From: Tetracentron sinense
Taxonomy: Eukaryota; Streptophyta; Magnoliopsida; Trochodendrales; Trochodendraceae
Assembly (NCBI GenBank): GCA_015143295.1
Contig: CM026564.1
Span: 13,070,416-13,134,415 of the forward strand
Reading direction: 5' to 3'
Length of the DNA: 64,000 nucleotides
Positions within the stretch are counted from its first letter, which is position 1, and each line of letters opens with the position of its first letter. Under the pieces are notes generated by a model that made no database searches, was not told the origin of the DNA, and saw nothing but the letters and a program-made list of their open reading frames with translations. A program made the translations under genes and the position numbers. Of the stretch, positions 52,801-64,000 are shown in pieces.

Positions 52801-53221
52801 TAAACTTGGAGTCGATTTATCAAGTTCATAAGCATACCAAGTAACGAGGTGGTTTATTCCATAACCATAGTCGTTAAAATTCCCTATTTTGTCCAACAAC
52901 GTACACCTTGAAGTTATTTAAAGATTTAAAAGAAAATTTTGAAAAAATTATTTGAAACTCTCTTTTCACACCACCTTATTTTGCGTAGGACTCGGATAGA
53001 GCCTGTGAGGGGGATCGAGGTTCCATGAAAAGGCCCACGTGCCGGACCCATCTCCGTTTATTTTCCACTCATTTTCATCGAGATTTCAAATTATTCTGAT
53101 AAAACGATTTTTAATATTTAAAATGACTTCAAGGAGTATGAGCAATCTTCACATGCAAAATAGGCTTATGTCTATTTTTCTTTGCCGTTCTTTGCAAGCA
53201 AATCCGGCAAAGAGGGGCAGC
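52801..53221 (+). other. Region before the 3' LTR, with polypurine tract
   Basis: This is non-coding A/T-rich sequence ending in a polypurine tract (GGCAAAGAGGGGCAGC, 53206-53221) directly before the LTR start, as needed to prime plus-strand DNA synthesis. Confidence 0.65.
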
Positions 53222-54507
53222 TGTAGACACCCTATTTTGCATGGGCCTGAGAAAACCCAGTGGTGCCCAAGTATTGAGAAAGATGACGAGATCCGGACTC
53301 CGAAAGGTCGAAGATCAAAGCCGAGAACAAAGCCCAAGCCCAAATCAACTCGAGCCCAAGGGGGGGGACTTGTTTTTAAGCTTGAAATTAACCCGCGCCC
53401 CTATTTTTTTGCCAAGATTAGTCACGCGCCCTTCATAAAGGCGCGGCGTACGGAAACCTAATTGAAATCTCGTTTTGCGGGCCAACACGTTTCGGGGTTA
53501 TTTTTTTAGTCCCACATCGGAAAAAAAGCGTAAAAATCCTATTGTTTCACCTTATAAAAGGAGCCTTACTCCAACTCATAGATCATCTTGGAAACTCCAG
53601 AGGAGAACTCTTGAGAATCAGAGGAGAATCCTTTAGGCTTTCAACTTGAAACCAAGGAGAACTCTGAAAAAGCCTAGCTTAGCCCTCGAATCCCAGAAAT
53701 TCCAGCCATCAACCTAGGAGTGATCTTCACCAACTTTGGGAGAAATCTTGGAAGTTCGGATCTCGTCAAAGCATTCTCTTCTCTTCAACCACTTGGACCA
53801 TTTATAAAGGGAAAAGGTATGCCACATCCTCATCCTCTGTTTCTACCCGTCCAAGTCTCTTCTTCCCTCACTTTCTCTGAGTAGCTCGGAGATTTCCCTC
53901 TTCACGGTTGTGCGGACGAGGAAATCCGGGTGAAAGAAAGGGCCGGAAGACTAGATCTTCGACTTCTTTTTAAGCTTTTCTTTATTATTGTTAGTAGTTT
54001 TGTCCCTTTTCCATCCAAATGTAGGCGGGGCCCCTCTTAACTCGGTTGAGGAGGGATGTGTGGCCGTTCGCCGATTTAGGGAAAAGGGATTTTGCCGCGC
54101 AAGTAGAGAGAAATTCACCCTAACTCGGTCGAGGAGGGGTGGCTTTCCAATCTCGAAATAAAAGAAAACAAGTAGGGTTGAAATCGCCTTAACTCGGTCG
54201 AGGAGGGGTGGTTTTTTCTCGAAATAATAATAAAAAAATAGAAAATAATTTCGAATTAATTTAATGGAGAAAGTTAAGAGGTAACCGTCGCTCGACGGAT
54301 GAGGTGGGGTGCCTAACACCTTCCCCAACTCATAAAAGAATCCCCGGACCCATTCTCGGTTTTTTTATTCAATCGAGAGTTCTTAATTGTGGGTGACCAA
54401 TCACACCCAAAAATCTTGATTGGTGGCGACTCTAACAGATCTCGGCTTCACATCGGTTGAAAAACACGGATGCGGGGAGGGGATCGACCCGGGCCGGCTA
54501 TCGCACA
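53222..54507 (+). mobile_element. Family-C 3' LTR of the Tat/Ogre-like element
   Basis: It starts TGTAGACACCCTATTTTGC behind the polypurine tract and ends GGCTATCGCACA; length is 1286 bp. A TATA box (CTTATAAAAGG, 53551-53561) and a GC-rich hairpin (53425-53445) lie in U3. Three copies of CTCGGT(T/C)GAGGAGGG occur (about 54041, 54125 and 54195). The GGTGCCTAACACCTTCCCC block shared with family A lies in the second half (54308-54326). It is otherwise unlike the family-A LTR at the element's 5' side. The next base, 54508, is host intron 2 sequence. Confidence 0.85.
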
Positions 54508-54644
54508 ATGGCAAAAAGAATCACCTCTCTGTTAGAGATTTCTTGTGACTTTGAGAAGATACGAGGTGAGCAATTGTGTAAGTTAACGTCGAGGACTCAT
54601 TCTACTTTTCCATAATAACTTCTTTTTTGGTTAAACACAACACA

Positions 54645-54873
54645 TGTAAGCACCCAATTTTTACACCCCATCCCTAACCATGGTTAATGGCCTTAACCAT
54701 GGTTAGCTTACCCTAATCCTAACCTCGATCCTAGCCCTGACCTAGGTCTAACCCTAACCTAATAAATAAGTGGCGACTCTTAGTCAAACCCGTGAAACCC
54801 TAAAGGCCATTTTAGCAGCATTCCTCCGCAAGGCCCGGACCGGAAGAAAAGGCGGTAAAATCCCGCGCTCACA
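54645..54873 (+). mobile_element. Family-A LTR 1 in copy 2, internally deleted
   Basis: Only the first ~116 bp and last ~113 bp of the LTR remain. The join near 54760 lies in CCTAA-type text that is also present at both break sites of copy 1 (13786-13792 and 24406-24410), so a microhomology deletion is likely. Confidence 0.8.
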
Positions 54874-56156
54874 ACACACACACTATACTCACACATACAC
54901 CCAAACACACACACACTCCTTACGCCACAAGGCCATTGCACTTCAATATTGAAAAAATGACCGACTAGGCTCACTGAGCAAACCAAATTTAAGTCAAGTC
55001 TCGACTGAGTATCATGGTCTTTGTTTCTAAACCTAAGTTAACTGTATCCATCCATGAAATTAATGATTGTATGCCAGGGTCACTAGAAATTCAAGCTACT
55101 CTATGCAGTAATAAATAGATCCACAGCCCTGCACTTAACAATAACTTCAAGCTTGTACTATTCTCTACTTTCAAAAACATAAGTAGTTTTGATTAAGCAA
55201 ATGGGGCAAAGTTTCTATTAAACTGCTTCTGAGTATTGAATAAATTCAGGAACTTCTAGAACACCTTATTACCTGATATGGATGAGTTTGTTGACATAGT
55301 TTGACTGAGATAATAACCATGTGATTAGATGGCATTACACTACTAACAGGGAGACAACTGATGAACAATTTAAATGCCATAGATTGATGTAGGGGAAGTG
55401 AAGTCATTTGAAGATCACAACTACAAGCCATTCAAACCTTCATTGAATCTTAAGTGCATAATGCAATACTGTTAACTAAAGATTATATGCATTTATCTTT
55501 ACTAAATTCCTTACAGTTTTCATAAATGCTAGTGTAACTGTGTAACTAAGACCTAGTTGTAACAGTTTGGAAATCAATGCATCAATTTGAAAACAAAATT
55601 CTCAGTTGTTTCAAGAAGTCACATCATCAATACCTCATCCCAAATATTTTGGGGTGGCGACACGAACTTGTTCCACCGCTCGGTTCTATTAAAGTCAAAA
55701 CTTCGATAAAGTCATGTGTTATTAAATCGCGTGTTTCAAGAAGCTTCTCTACCATATATCATGTTTTATAGTACAAGGAGGGGAGACCCCACATTGTGAT
55801 GCCAACTGCCGCACCATCGGTGTCAGTGCTGGCCTGGTGGATATGCTAGGTCCAAATGGTGCGATACTTTTTGCCACTTACGAATCAATCTGGACCATTC
55901 ACTCAGTGGAACACATCTTGACGAGCTATAACCCAAAAATCATATTAATTGAGTGATCTTGCCACCCCATGTAGGAACTTCCTCCATGGGCGGCATTATG
56001 CTAAAATGTATGTGTGTGTATACATATATAAAAAGAAATTACAAAAATCCATGTCTTGCAATTAGCGAATTTATAAACCACTAAATCCATGATGATGGTA
56101 ACCTACTCCTGCTTCTCATTCTAAGGGAATGGCATGGACACAACTATGAATCTTAC

Positions 56157-56647
56157 CAATGAGGGGTCTAAAATATCAATTGCATAGAGTCCGTAATCAT
56201 CTTCAGGTACGACAATTTCAGTGTTATCATCTAAAGATTCTGTATAACCTGGAAAAACAAATTTACTACAATCAACTTCATGAGGACTACATTAAACAGA
56301 GCAGATTACTAAAATAGGCTATGGAATCTTTGGATTAAATAAGTTACAGTTGAGACATAAATATATAAGTATCAGAGCTGAAACGATCAAAACCATGAGA
56401 GATCACTTAGAAGAGACGGACCTGTTTTGGGATTATAGATGGACCAGAGCTTCTTCTTGAACTCCAAACTAGCTAGAAAGATTCGAACCCAAACCCTGGT
56501 CTGGAACCCGAATCTCTTGTCCTTGGATTGCAAGATAGAACCTCCGATGCCAGAGACCAGAAGGACCGGGTCAAGATCAGAGTTTCCGTCAAGGGTTTCA
56601 GATTTCCGGCGCTGGAAACAGGGGAAGAGACTACAATCGCTAATCAT
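56157..56647 (-). pseudogene. Orphan exons 1 and 2 of the LCAT3-like gene
   Basis: Exon 1 (56647-56422) and exon 2 (56248-56157) are open, with the same start and splice sites as copy 1. They encode the first ~106 residues up to LYAIDILDPSL. No exon 3 follows on this side: downstream on the minus strand come the deleted LTR and then the family-C LTR. With its duplicated upstream region this is a potentially transcribed 5' gene fragment, not a full gene. Confidence 0.85.
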
Positions 56648-57335
56648 CTCTCCGCTGGTTGGACGTTTCGTATTCGGGTAAAAATTAGGGTTTCAAAAGG
56701 GTTATGTGGAGATGGAGTTGATGCTGCTGCTGCCACCCACAGCTGCTTCGAGCAATTTGGAGCAGGAAGATGATATGATGAATATAAAATATATTTATTT
56801 TTCTTTTATCTTCTTTGATATTCGTTTTTTCTTTCTTCATCTTCCTTCTTTACTATTAATGAGCGGCACGATGCACAAGAGAGAGAGAGGGAAGGGTGCA
56901 CGTCAGAGAGATTGCGAAGAGGAAGGCCTATCGAAAAAAATTTAAATAATATCTAGAAACTAGAGGGATATTTTGGGCAAAAGGTTTACCATGTTGCTAC
57001 ATCGATGGTCCAAAAATAAGAAAAAGTGGAAAAAAATTCAAATGGAAAAAAGACAAAAAAATGGCAGAAAAAAAATGACTATGGGGTGAGATGGCATTTT
57101 TTTGTCCATTCATCTGCTGCTCACCAGAGGGATACTCCGGTGAGCAACAGAGTAAAACTTTTGCCGATAATTTGGAGTTAAAAGATTATGAGAGACACAT
57201 TGCTTAAAATATGATGTTGGATATTTTAAAAATCAAAAAGCTTTAGATACATTTTGGGTTTAGCAAAAAAAAGGAGGCGAGCATAGCATAGCCTTGGCGA
57301 GACCTTCTTCTTTTGAAACATTTGCCAAAACAGTA
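56648..57335 (-). promoter_or_regulatory. Duplicated LCAT3-like upstream region
   Basis: It is nearly identical to 26297-26985, so the promoter of the host gene is probably present twice. Transcription from this copy would run leftward into the family-C LTR and on in the direction of the PMD and DUF7745-like genes. Confidence 0.35.
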
Positions 57336-57843
57336 TGGAGTCCGGTTACGTCACTGAGAACGTCATGTGTCCCTTTTAACACTTCTTAGTTGTGATTAAG
57401 ATTCACGCTTTAGGATTCACCCATTTATCCTTGGTTTTAAAAAAAAAAAATTAACCTTGAGAGTTAGTGAATTTTAACCAAGGTTTAAAAGAAATTAATA
57501 TTGTTTTATAAAAACCAAGAATAAATTGGTGAAACCTAGGAGTCGGTGAATCTTAACCACAGTTGGAGTCCCATTACGCCATTGAGGTTGTCATGTGTCT
57601 CTTTCGACATCCTTTAATCGTGGTTAAGATTCATCTACCCCTAGAATTCATCCACCTATCCTTGGTTTTAGAAGAAAAAAATATTAATTTTTTAAACCCT
57701 AAATAAAATTCACTAATTCCTACGGTTGAAAAAAATTCTTTTTTTTTCTAAAATCCAAGGATAAGTGGATGAACCTTAGGGGTGGATAAATCTTAACCAC
57801 AGTTAAAGAGTGTGAAAAGGGACACATGGCAACCTCAACGACA
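57336..57843. mobile_element. Palindromic MITE pair, copy 2
   Basis: This is the counterpart of 26986-27493 with only an A-run length difference. Confidence 0.65.
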
Positions 57844-57844
57844 T

Positions 57845-60800
57845 TGTAAGCATCCAATTTTTACACTCCTCCTTAACCATAGTTAATAATTTAACAATAG
57901 TTAACCTCAGTTAAACCTTAGGTCAACCCTGATCAAACCCTAGTTAAACCATAGGTCAAACCCTAATCAAATCCTAGGTCAACCATAGCCTAACCCTAAG
58001 TGAACTCTATGTTAACTCTAGTCAAACCCTAGTTAAACTTAAGTCAAACCCTAGGTCAACCATAGCCTAACCCTAGGTCAACTCTAGTCTAACCCTAAGT
58101 CAACCCAAGTCAAACCCTAGGTCAACCCCTGTCAAACTCTAGATCTAACTCTAGGTCAGCCCTAGTTCAACCATAGCCTAACCTTAGGTCTAACCCTAGG
58201 TCAACTCTAGTCAAACCCTAGTCAAACCTATTGAGAGTGCACTAGGCTACCTCTAGAGTTCACATAAGCTCTGGAAATTATTTCTCTCCTTCACCATTGT
58301 TAGTTGCTATAGAGATGCAAGATTTTTCATTCAATTCTCTAAAAGCTTGCATTGTTTAATCCTCAAACTTTGATGGGATCACTTTAGAGTTGTTCAAAAC
58401 CATAAAACCCTAATTGTCCTTCGCTGGGAGTGTTAGTTGGCTTGAGCCAAAGCCGTTAAGGACAAGAATCGATCTTCAGAGATTGTGGTTGAATCGCTTT
58501 GAGAAGAGTTGGCCGATGAGGAACCGGAGCTGCTGTTGCAAAGATCGAACAAGTTGAGTTCGTGGTTTGCAAGCTGAAGATTCGATACCGAGGAAAAGTG
58601 TGTCGTATTCGGTTAGGTAAGATTCGAGTCTTGTACTGTTTAAATCTTCTCATAGTGAAATTTGTGCTGGACTAGGTCCCGTGATTTTTCCCTAAAGGGT
58701 TTTCCACGTAAAAAGTTTTGCGTGTTCATGTGTGGTTGAATGATTGTAATTGGATAAAATTAAAATTGGTAGAATTTATTAAGTAGACCTATTCACCCCC
58801 CTCTAGGTCAAAGGATTCATTGATCCTTCTCAAAAATGGCCTCATCCGTATCTGCCTCACTCCAGTCTCTCCTATCTGGCCCGTCTGTTTCATCTCATCA
58901 TGTGCTCTAATATTCATCCTCAGGTTCACTCTACCGCACTGGACACTGATAGGGCTCGTTTCCTGTATAGTATCATGACTGAGGATACTATCGATACTGG
59001 TGCTCACATTATTGACTTGATCCTTCAGGCTAACGCTTTGACTATAAAGCGTGCCGCACTTCCCTTCGGCGTCCTCATTACTTGTATCATGTCAGCTGAG
59101 GGCATTAAGGCCGGTCCCACTGAGGTTTCCAAGACTTCTCTTGGCCCCATCTGTGGTTGCTCCTTGACCAGCAGTATGTCTCATGCCATGATGCTTGATC
59201 ATAAGGATGATATTGATGATGCTATAGATCCTTCGGCTCCAGTTGCAGGCCCATCTTCTCGATGGGCTAGGCTTCCTTTTCAAGGCCCGTTCTCCTTCAA
59301 GACCATGTCTACAATGTTAGCTAATATGTCGGTTGCTTAGTCTGCTTTTGCCACCGACCTCTATGCTCGCCTTGACTCACATGCTGCAGCGACTCAGGAC
59401 AGTTTTTCGGCGACTAATCACCGGATTGAGGCTCTTTCAAACATTGTGCAGGCGTCTCGACAGGAGTTTCACGACTTTCGTACTCGCTACGAGGATGATG
59501 TAGCTCGCCGCTTTCCCCCACGACAGGGTGATTAGTGCTTCAGTAGCGACTCCGTTTCCGGCACAGTTTTGATCTTGTGTATGCTGGATGTTAGCTATTA
59601 CTTCGTATAGTTCTATGCACCTGGCTTGGAGTACTTTATGTTTGTGTGTTGATGATACTTTGTTGATGCTTCGACTGTGCTTTTTGATATTCTTTGTTAT
59701 ATACACAGTTCGTTGTTCCACTATTCTACATGTTGTCTTTGGATATAGGTTGGGACGTTACTTCTGTTCGGATGCTTCTCCTTGGCAATTCCTGCCAAAA
59801 AGGGGGAGAAGATTGTGATTATCATTATGCTGATTTATCATTTCATGTTGACATTTCATGTTTCATGTTGCACTGATTTACTTTATCACATGTGCACTTC
59901 ACAAGCATTTTATTATCACATGTGCACTGTATTATCACATTGGCAGATTCACATGCATCACATGATTTCATCATCACATGTATTTTCTCATCATAAGGGA
60001 TCTCATACTTAGGGGGAGATCTCCATTGATAGAGCATGATGTATCACATGGCAATCCTTTTATCTTGTGAATGTGTTCCAAATTTATTGGTTTATTTTTT
60101 ATGAAAATCCCCCATGCATCACAAGGTATTGTGTGTTTTTAGCTTTTACAGGGTTGCTTCATCTCACATCGATCTCGAAAGGAATATTGAATCATGAAGT
60201 TTGATCAACAGTTTAAAGTCATATAATTTTTAGTCTCTTTGTTTATCATGGGTTTAAAAGAGTCTATAATATCATGTTCTTCAGTTCATGTTGTATGTTT
60301 TGTCTCGGAATTGCCAAAGTATGAGATTATAAAGTCATGTTTTTTATTGGCTAAATTCTAAGTCAAAAAGTGGTTATAGTTCTCCTTAGGTCTCTCCATC
60401 CGGTTCAATGAAAAGTGAAGAAGAAAGTCATGACCAAGCTTGAAGAAGAATCATCCAAGAATGGCTCAAGCATTAGGATGGTAAATGAGACTTAGAGACT
60501 AAAAAATTACCCAATTGGAAATGCCCAAATTCATAAAAGTTGGTTTCAAATTGCCTAAAATGGAATGAAGCATAGCAAAGGGGATTCAAGGGTGAAAATT
60601 TGTAAAAAGTCACCATTGGGTTGACCCAGACCATATTGGGTCAACCCAGTCCCTCAAAAAAATTTATGGCAGAAAGCTCACAAAAGTTGGGTTAACCCAA
60701 AGTGGCACTTGGGTCGACCGAAGTGCGCATTTGGGTCGACCCAGTCCACTTTGGGTTGACCCAGTCCTTGATTTTCTTTTTATTTTGGTATTTGACAACT

Positions 60801-63800
60801 TCTAAAACCATTTGATTGCTTCTCTATTTATTATAACCTCTCTAGTCCGTGAATGGTGACTTTGGGAGAGTGTTGAGAGTGCACTAAGCTACCTCTAGAG
60901 TTCACATAAACTCTAGAAATTATTTTTCTCATTCACCATTGTTAGTTGCTCTAGAGATGCAAGATTTTTAATTCAAATCTCTAAAAGCTTGCATTGTTTG
61001 ATCCTCAAACTTTGATGTGATCACTCTAGAGTTGTTCAAAACCCTAAAACCCTGATTATGCTCCATCGAGAGTGTTGGATGGCTTGAGGCAAAGTCGTCA
61101 ATGACAGGAATCGATCTTTGGAGATCGTGGTTGAATCGCTTTGAGAAGAGTTGGCCGGTGAGAAACCGGAGCTGCTGTTGCAGAGATCGAACAAGTTGAA
61201 TTCATGGTTTGCAAGCTGAAGAATCGATACCGAGGAACGGTGTGTCATGTCCGATTAGGTAAGATTCAATCTTGTACTGTTTAAATCTTCTCATACTGAA
61301 ATTTGTGTTGGACTAGGTCCCGTGGTTTTTCCCAAAAGGGTTTTCCACGTATAAGTTTTGCTTGTTCATGTGTGATTGAATGATTGTGATTGGATAAAAT
61401 TAAAATTGGTAGAATTTGTTAAGTAGACCTATTCACCCCCCCCCCCCATCTAGGTCAAAGGATTCATTGAACTAAGGAATTTCAAAACCCTAGCCTAACT
61501 ATAGGTCTAGCCCTAGGTCAATACTAGTCTAACCCTAGGTCAACCCAAGTTAAACCCTAGGACAACCCCTGTCCAACTCTAGGTCTAACCCTAGGTCAAC
61601 CCTAGTTCAACCATAGTTAAACCTAGTCCTAACTCTAGGTTTAATCCCAGGCAAACCCTAGGTCGAAGGTCAACCCTAGTTAACCCTAGCCTAGCCCTAA
61701 CTAACCCTAAGGCTCATAAGTGACCAAACCAAGGCCCTGAAGGCCTAAACCCGTAGATAAACAGTCCTTGGGCCCAAATATGGGCTCATGATCCAATTCA
61801 AGCCCTAGGCCTAAAAATTCAAATTTCCTGAGAATGTCGATAGATACTCTACCGACATTCCTTATTTGGTAAAAAATAATACCACATGCATGAGCATTTA
61901 AGTTGGGCTAGGCTCATTTCTGGAAAAACTCAGGAATGATGGTAATTATTCTACCACAATTATCCTTTTGCCCCTATGAAAGAATGACAATACTGGAATT
62001 AACATCATTCCTTGAGTTTGCGTTTTATGCAAACTCATGCCTTGTTAGTGCTCAAGCATGCCTCAGGCCGCCCTCTCTCACCTCTGAACCCTTCGCCTAC
62101 CTCCGTCCTAATCCCTAGCATGTCCCTAGGTCCCCCTCCGATAAATCCAAACCCCTCTTCAAGCTCAGGGGGAAAAAATTTTGAGTAGAAACTCTAAAAA
62201 AATTCCAAAAATTCCGGGGATTCCCAGTGTTTTGTTCAAGAGTTGGAGCGAGCTTCAAACCAAAAGCAAGCAACTAAGGCAATCCTCAGTGGAATGAGCC
62301 CCCTCCATTTGCACCACCACTCCAACCATCATCACCACCGCGAGATGCATAGAAGTAGGGTAGGGCCCGGCCCCTCCCCCCCTTCTTCTCCTATATACCT
62401 TGTGAGCCCTTGGCTCCAGGGGACTTTTGGTTTTACTGTAGACCCAAGGGATGAGGTCCCCTTGTTTCTTCCATGAACAAGGGGACCCTCTCAAGAGGGA
62501 AAACCTTATTTTCAGGGGCAGGCACAAGTCCCATACTCCCCCTCAACCCTCAGAGCATCCCCTAGCCTTGGGAGAGTCTCTGGGATTGGTGGTGCAACAC
62601 CCAAGGGTATAGTTGAAATTTTTGAAAAACCCAGAATAGTGGTAATCTCAAAACCGCAATGCTGGGAAGTTTCCCTTGCAGCATCTCCCATGCCATTTTC
62701 ATAAGGACCTAGTCCATTCCAAGGTCTGGTCTAAGTCCCTGAGACCTCCCTCCCTCTTCCCTGATTATTTCAGGACCCTCAGACTAGCTTAACTGTGGTT
62801 AAAATGCACAAAAATGAAAAATGTCTAAAATGTCAGTAAATAGTCTACCGACATTCTGGGATTCTTGGTACAGTGCTAAAATGGCCATTGTGAGCCCAAT
62901 CCATAGCAAGCCCAAGGCCTGGGCCAAACCCCTGAACATCCCTAAAGGACCCTAAACCCTTAGGGCACCTCCCCTGACCTTCACCATGGCTGTAAAGCTC
63001 CTGTTTTGGAAAATAGTGACAATGACAGTAGTTATTCTATCGCCAATTCTATTTTACAGATAAATGGAATTGACAGTGATTATTCTACCGCCAATCCCAC
63101 TGTTTTCATGAAATAGTGGCCTTGCAAGACCCAGACCTAATAGGAGGTCATTCTATGCCCTGTTATGCCACCTGAGCCCACCCCTAACTAGACCAGAACC
63201 CTTAACCATGGTTAAATTAACCCTGGTTAATTTTTAACCATGGTTAAGATAATTTAATCTTGGGGAAAAATCTAAAAAATTCCTAAAAATCTAAAAAATG
63301 TAAAAATACCCAAAAAATATGATTTGGACTTTTTAACCATGGTTAAGAGTCCTAACCATGGTTAATTCCCCCTTCTAACTCCAGTTAGACAACTTTTGGC
63401 CTCTGGGCCCATACCTTAGCCTCCAGGTTAAATCCTTGGCCTTTGGGCCCAATCCTTGGCCTCCGGGCCTAATCTTTAGCCTCTGGGCTCAATCCTAGCC
63501 TACGGGTTCAACCCTTAGTCTCTAGGCCCAACCTTTGGCCTCTGGTCCCAAACCCTCGGCCTCTGGACCCATGCCTTAACTTCTGAGTGCAATCCTTGGC
63601 CTCCGGGCCCAAACTCTCAAACCATGCACTTGACCAACCTGGTCAACCAAATCTTAGCACCCGGACTAAGTCTTATCTACCCCAGTGCACATACACACAC
63701 TCCTTTAGCTTTAGCACGAGCTCATGTACCAGAACTACACTTGGTCTAATCTCACCTCATGTGAATACATAGGCAACCCAACCCAGGTTCGACCCTAGTT

Positions 63801-64000
63801 AGGATTTTCTCATTTCTTGGATTAGTGTAATCTAAACACTTAGGCATTTAATTAAAACTTTGACATTAATTTGGCTTATACCTAGGGAGTAGGTAACCAT
63901 TGTCAAATAGGGGTCCCTAACACCTTCCCCGAGGCTTAATCGAACCTCTTACCTAGACTCTTATTAAAATTATTAGACCTTATCCATATCCAGGGACTTA
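57845..64000 (+). mobile_element. Family-A LTR 2, copy 2 (runs off window)
   Basis: It starts TGTAAGCATCCAATTTTTAC. It carries the same nested element (58229-61484) and the AACTAC … ATAGGCA block at about 63732-63778. Its end and the primer binding site would lie about 60 bp beyond the window. Confidence 0.8.
58229..61484 (+). mobile_element. Non-autonomous LTR element, copy 2
   Basis: It has the same AACC-containing flanks (AAACC at 58224-58228 and 61485-61489), the same terminal repeats and the same broken transposon-protein frame (58836-59535, TAG at 59338) as 27879-31131. The nested insertion therefore predates the duplication. Confidence 0.75.

Larger units (their letters stand above)
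36180..54507 (+). mobile_element. Large Tat/Ogre-like gypsy element with antisense accessory genes
   Basis: Order: partial family-A-like 5' LTR, worn primer site, leader, gag, protease, RT with two RNase H domains, integrase, 1.3 kb non-coding, minus-strand DUF7745-like gene, minus-strand PMD gene, polypurine tract, family-C 3' LTR. The two LTRs are from different families, so the element is a hybrid or a misjoin. Pol is split by several frame changes, whereas both accessory genes have open frames. Confidence 0.8.
54508..64000. repeat. Segmental duplication, copy 2
   Basis: It corresponds to 13538-13790 joined directly to about 24407-33646 of copy 1, and continues past the window edge. It contains host intron 2 sequence, an internally deleted family-A LTR (54645-54873), exons 2 and 1, the upstream region, the MITE pair and the next family-A LTR with its nested element. 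Differences from copy 1 are few and mostly single bases or homopolymer lengths. Confidence 0.93.

Noticed and set aside
1..64000. tRNA, rRNA or organelle-derived genes
   Set aside because: No cloverleaf-type or rRNA-like sequence was noticed on either strand; the tRNA-like matches are only primer binding sites.

Overview
The window is nuclear DNA of a flowering plant with a large, transposon-rich genome. The evidence is spliced GT-AG genes, a plant phospholipase A1/LCAT3-type gene with introns swollen by nested elements, Ty3/gypsy elements of the Tat/Ogre lineage, a copia-type solo LTR, Mutator-like elements and MITEs. I cannot name the species.

Host gene. One real host gene lies on the minus strand. 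It is an LCAT3-like phospholipase A1. Exons 1-8 can be read from 26296 down to 50, and the last exon, with the catalytic Asp and His, lies left of the window. Intron 2 (about 12.7 kb) and intron 7 (about 10.2 kb) are filled with nested repeats. Intron 5 appears to start with GC instead of GT.

Layout. 0.2-10.4 kb (intron 7): a foldback tandem array, Mutator-like elements, two nested LTRs, a gypsy relic and a TRIM-like element. 10.4-13.1 kb: exons 7 to 3, with a long hairpin in intron 6. 13.1-25.8 kb (intron 2): an LTR of 'family A' (starts TGTAAGCACCC), broken by a reverse-oriented, decayed Tat element (14.0-21.5 kb) and another LTR. 25.8-26.3 kb: exons 2 and 1. 27.0-33.7 kb: a palindromic MITE and a second family-A LTR carrying a non-autonomous LTR element, followed by a primer binding site. 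33.9-36.05 kb: a clean copia-type solo LTR. 36.1-54.5 kb: a large Tat/Ogre-like element (gag, protease, RT, two RNase H domains, integrase) followed by 7 kb of minus-strand accessory genes, then a 3' LTR of a different family ('family C', starts TGTAGACACCC). 54.5-64 kb: a nearly identical second copy of intron 2 through the upstream region of the host gene, including orphan exons 1 and 2.

Most notable. (1) The 36-54.5 kb element carries two open antisense genes: an uninterrupted 557-codon DUF7745-like gene and an eight-coding-exon plant mobile domain (PMD) gene whose whole spliced reading frame is open. Introns can persist there because they are antisense to the element's genomic RNA. (2) The element has a family-A 5' end and a family-C 3' end and sits exactly at the junction of the duplication. 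That is what recombination between two related elements would leave; an assembly switch between haplotypes would look the same. (3) Short CGCGCC/GGCGCG hairpins sit next to three presumed transcription starts in this element.

All gene calls come from reading translations and splice sites by eye; no database search was run.
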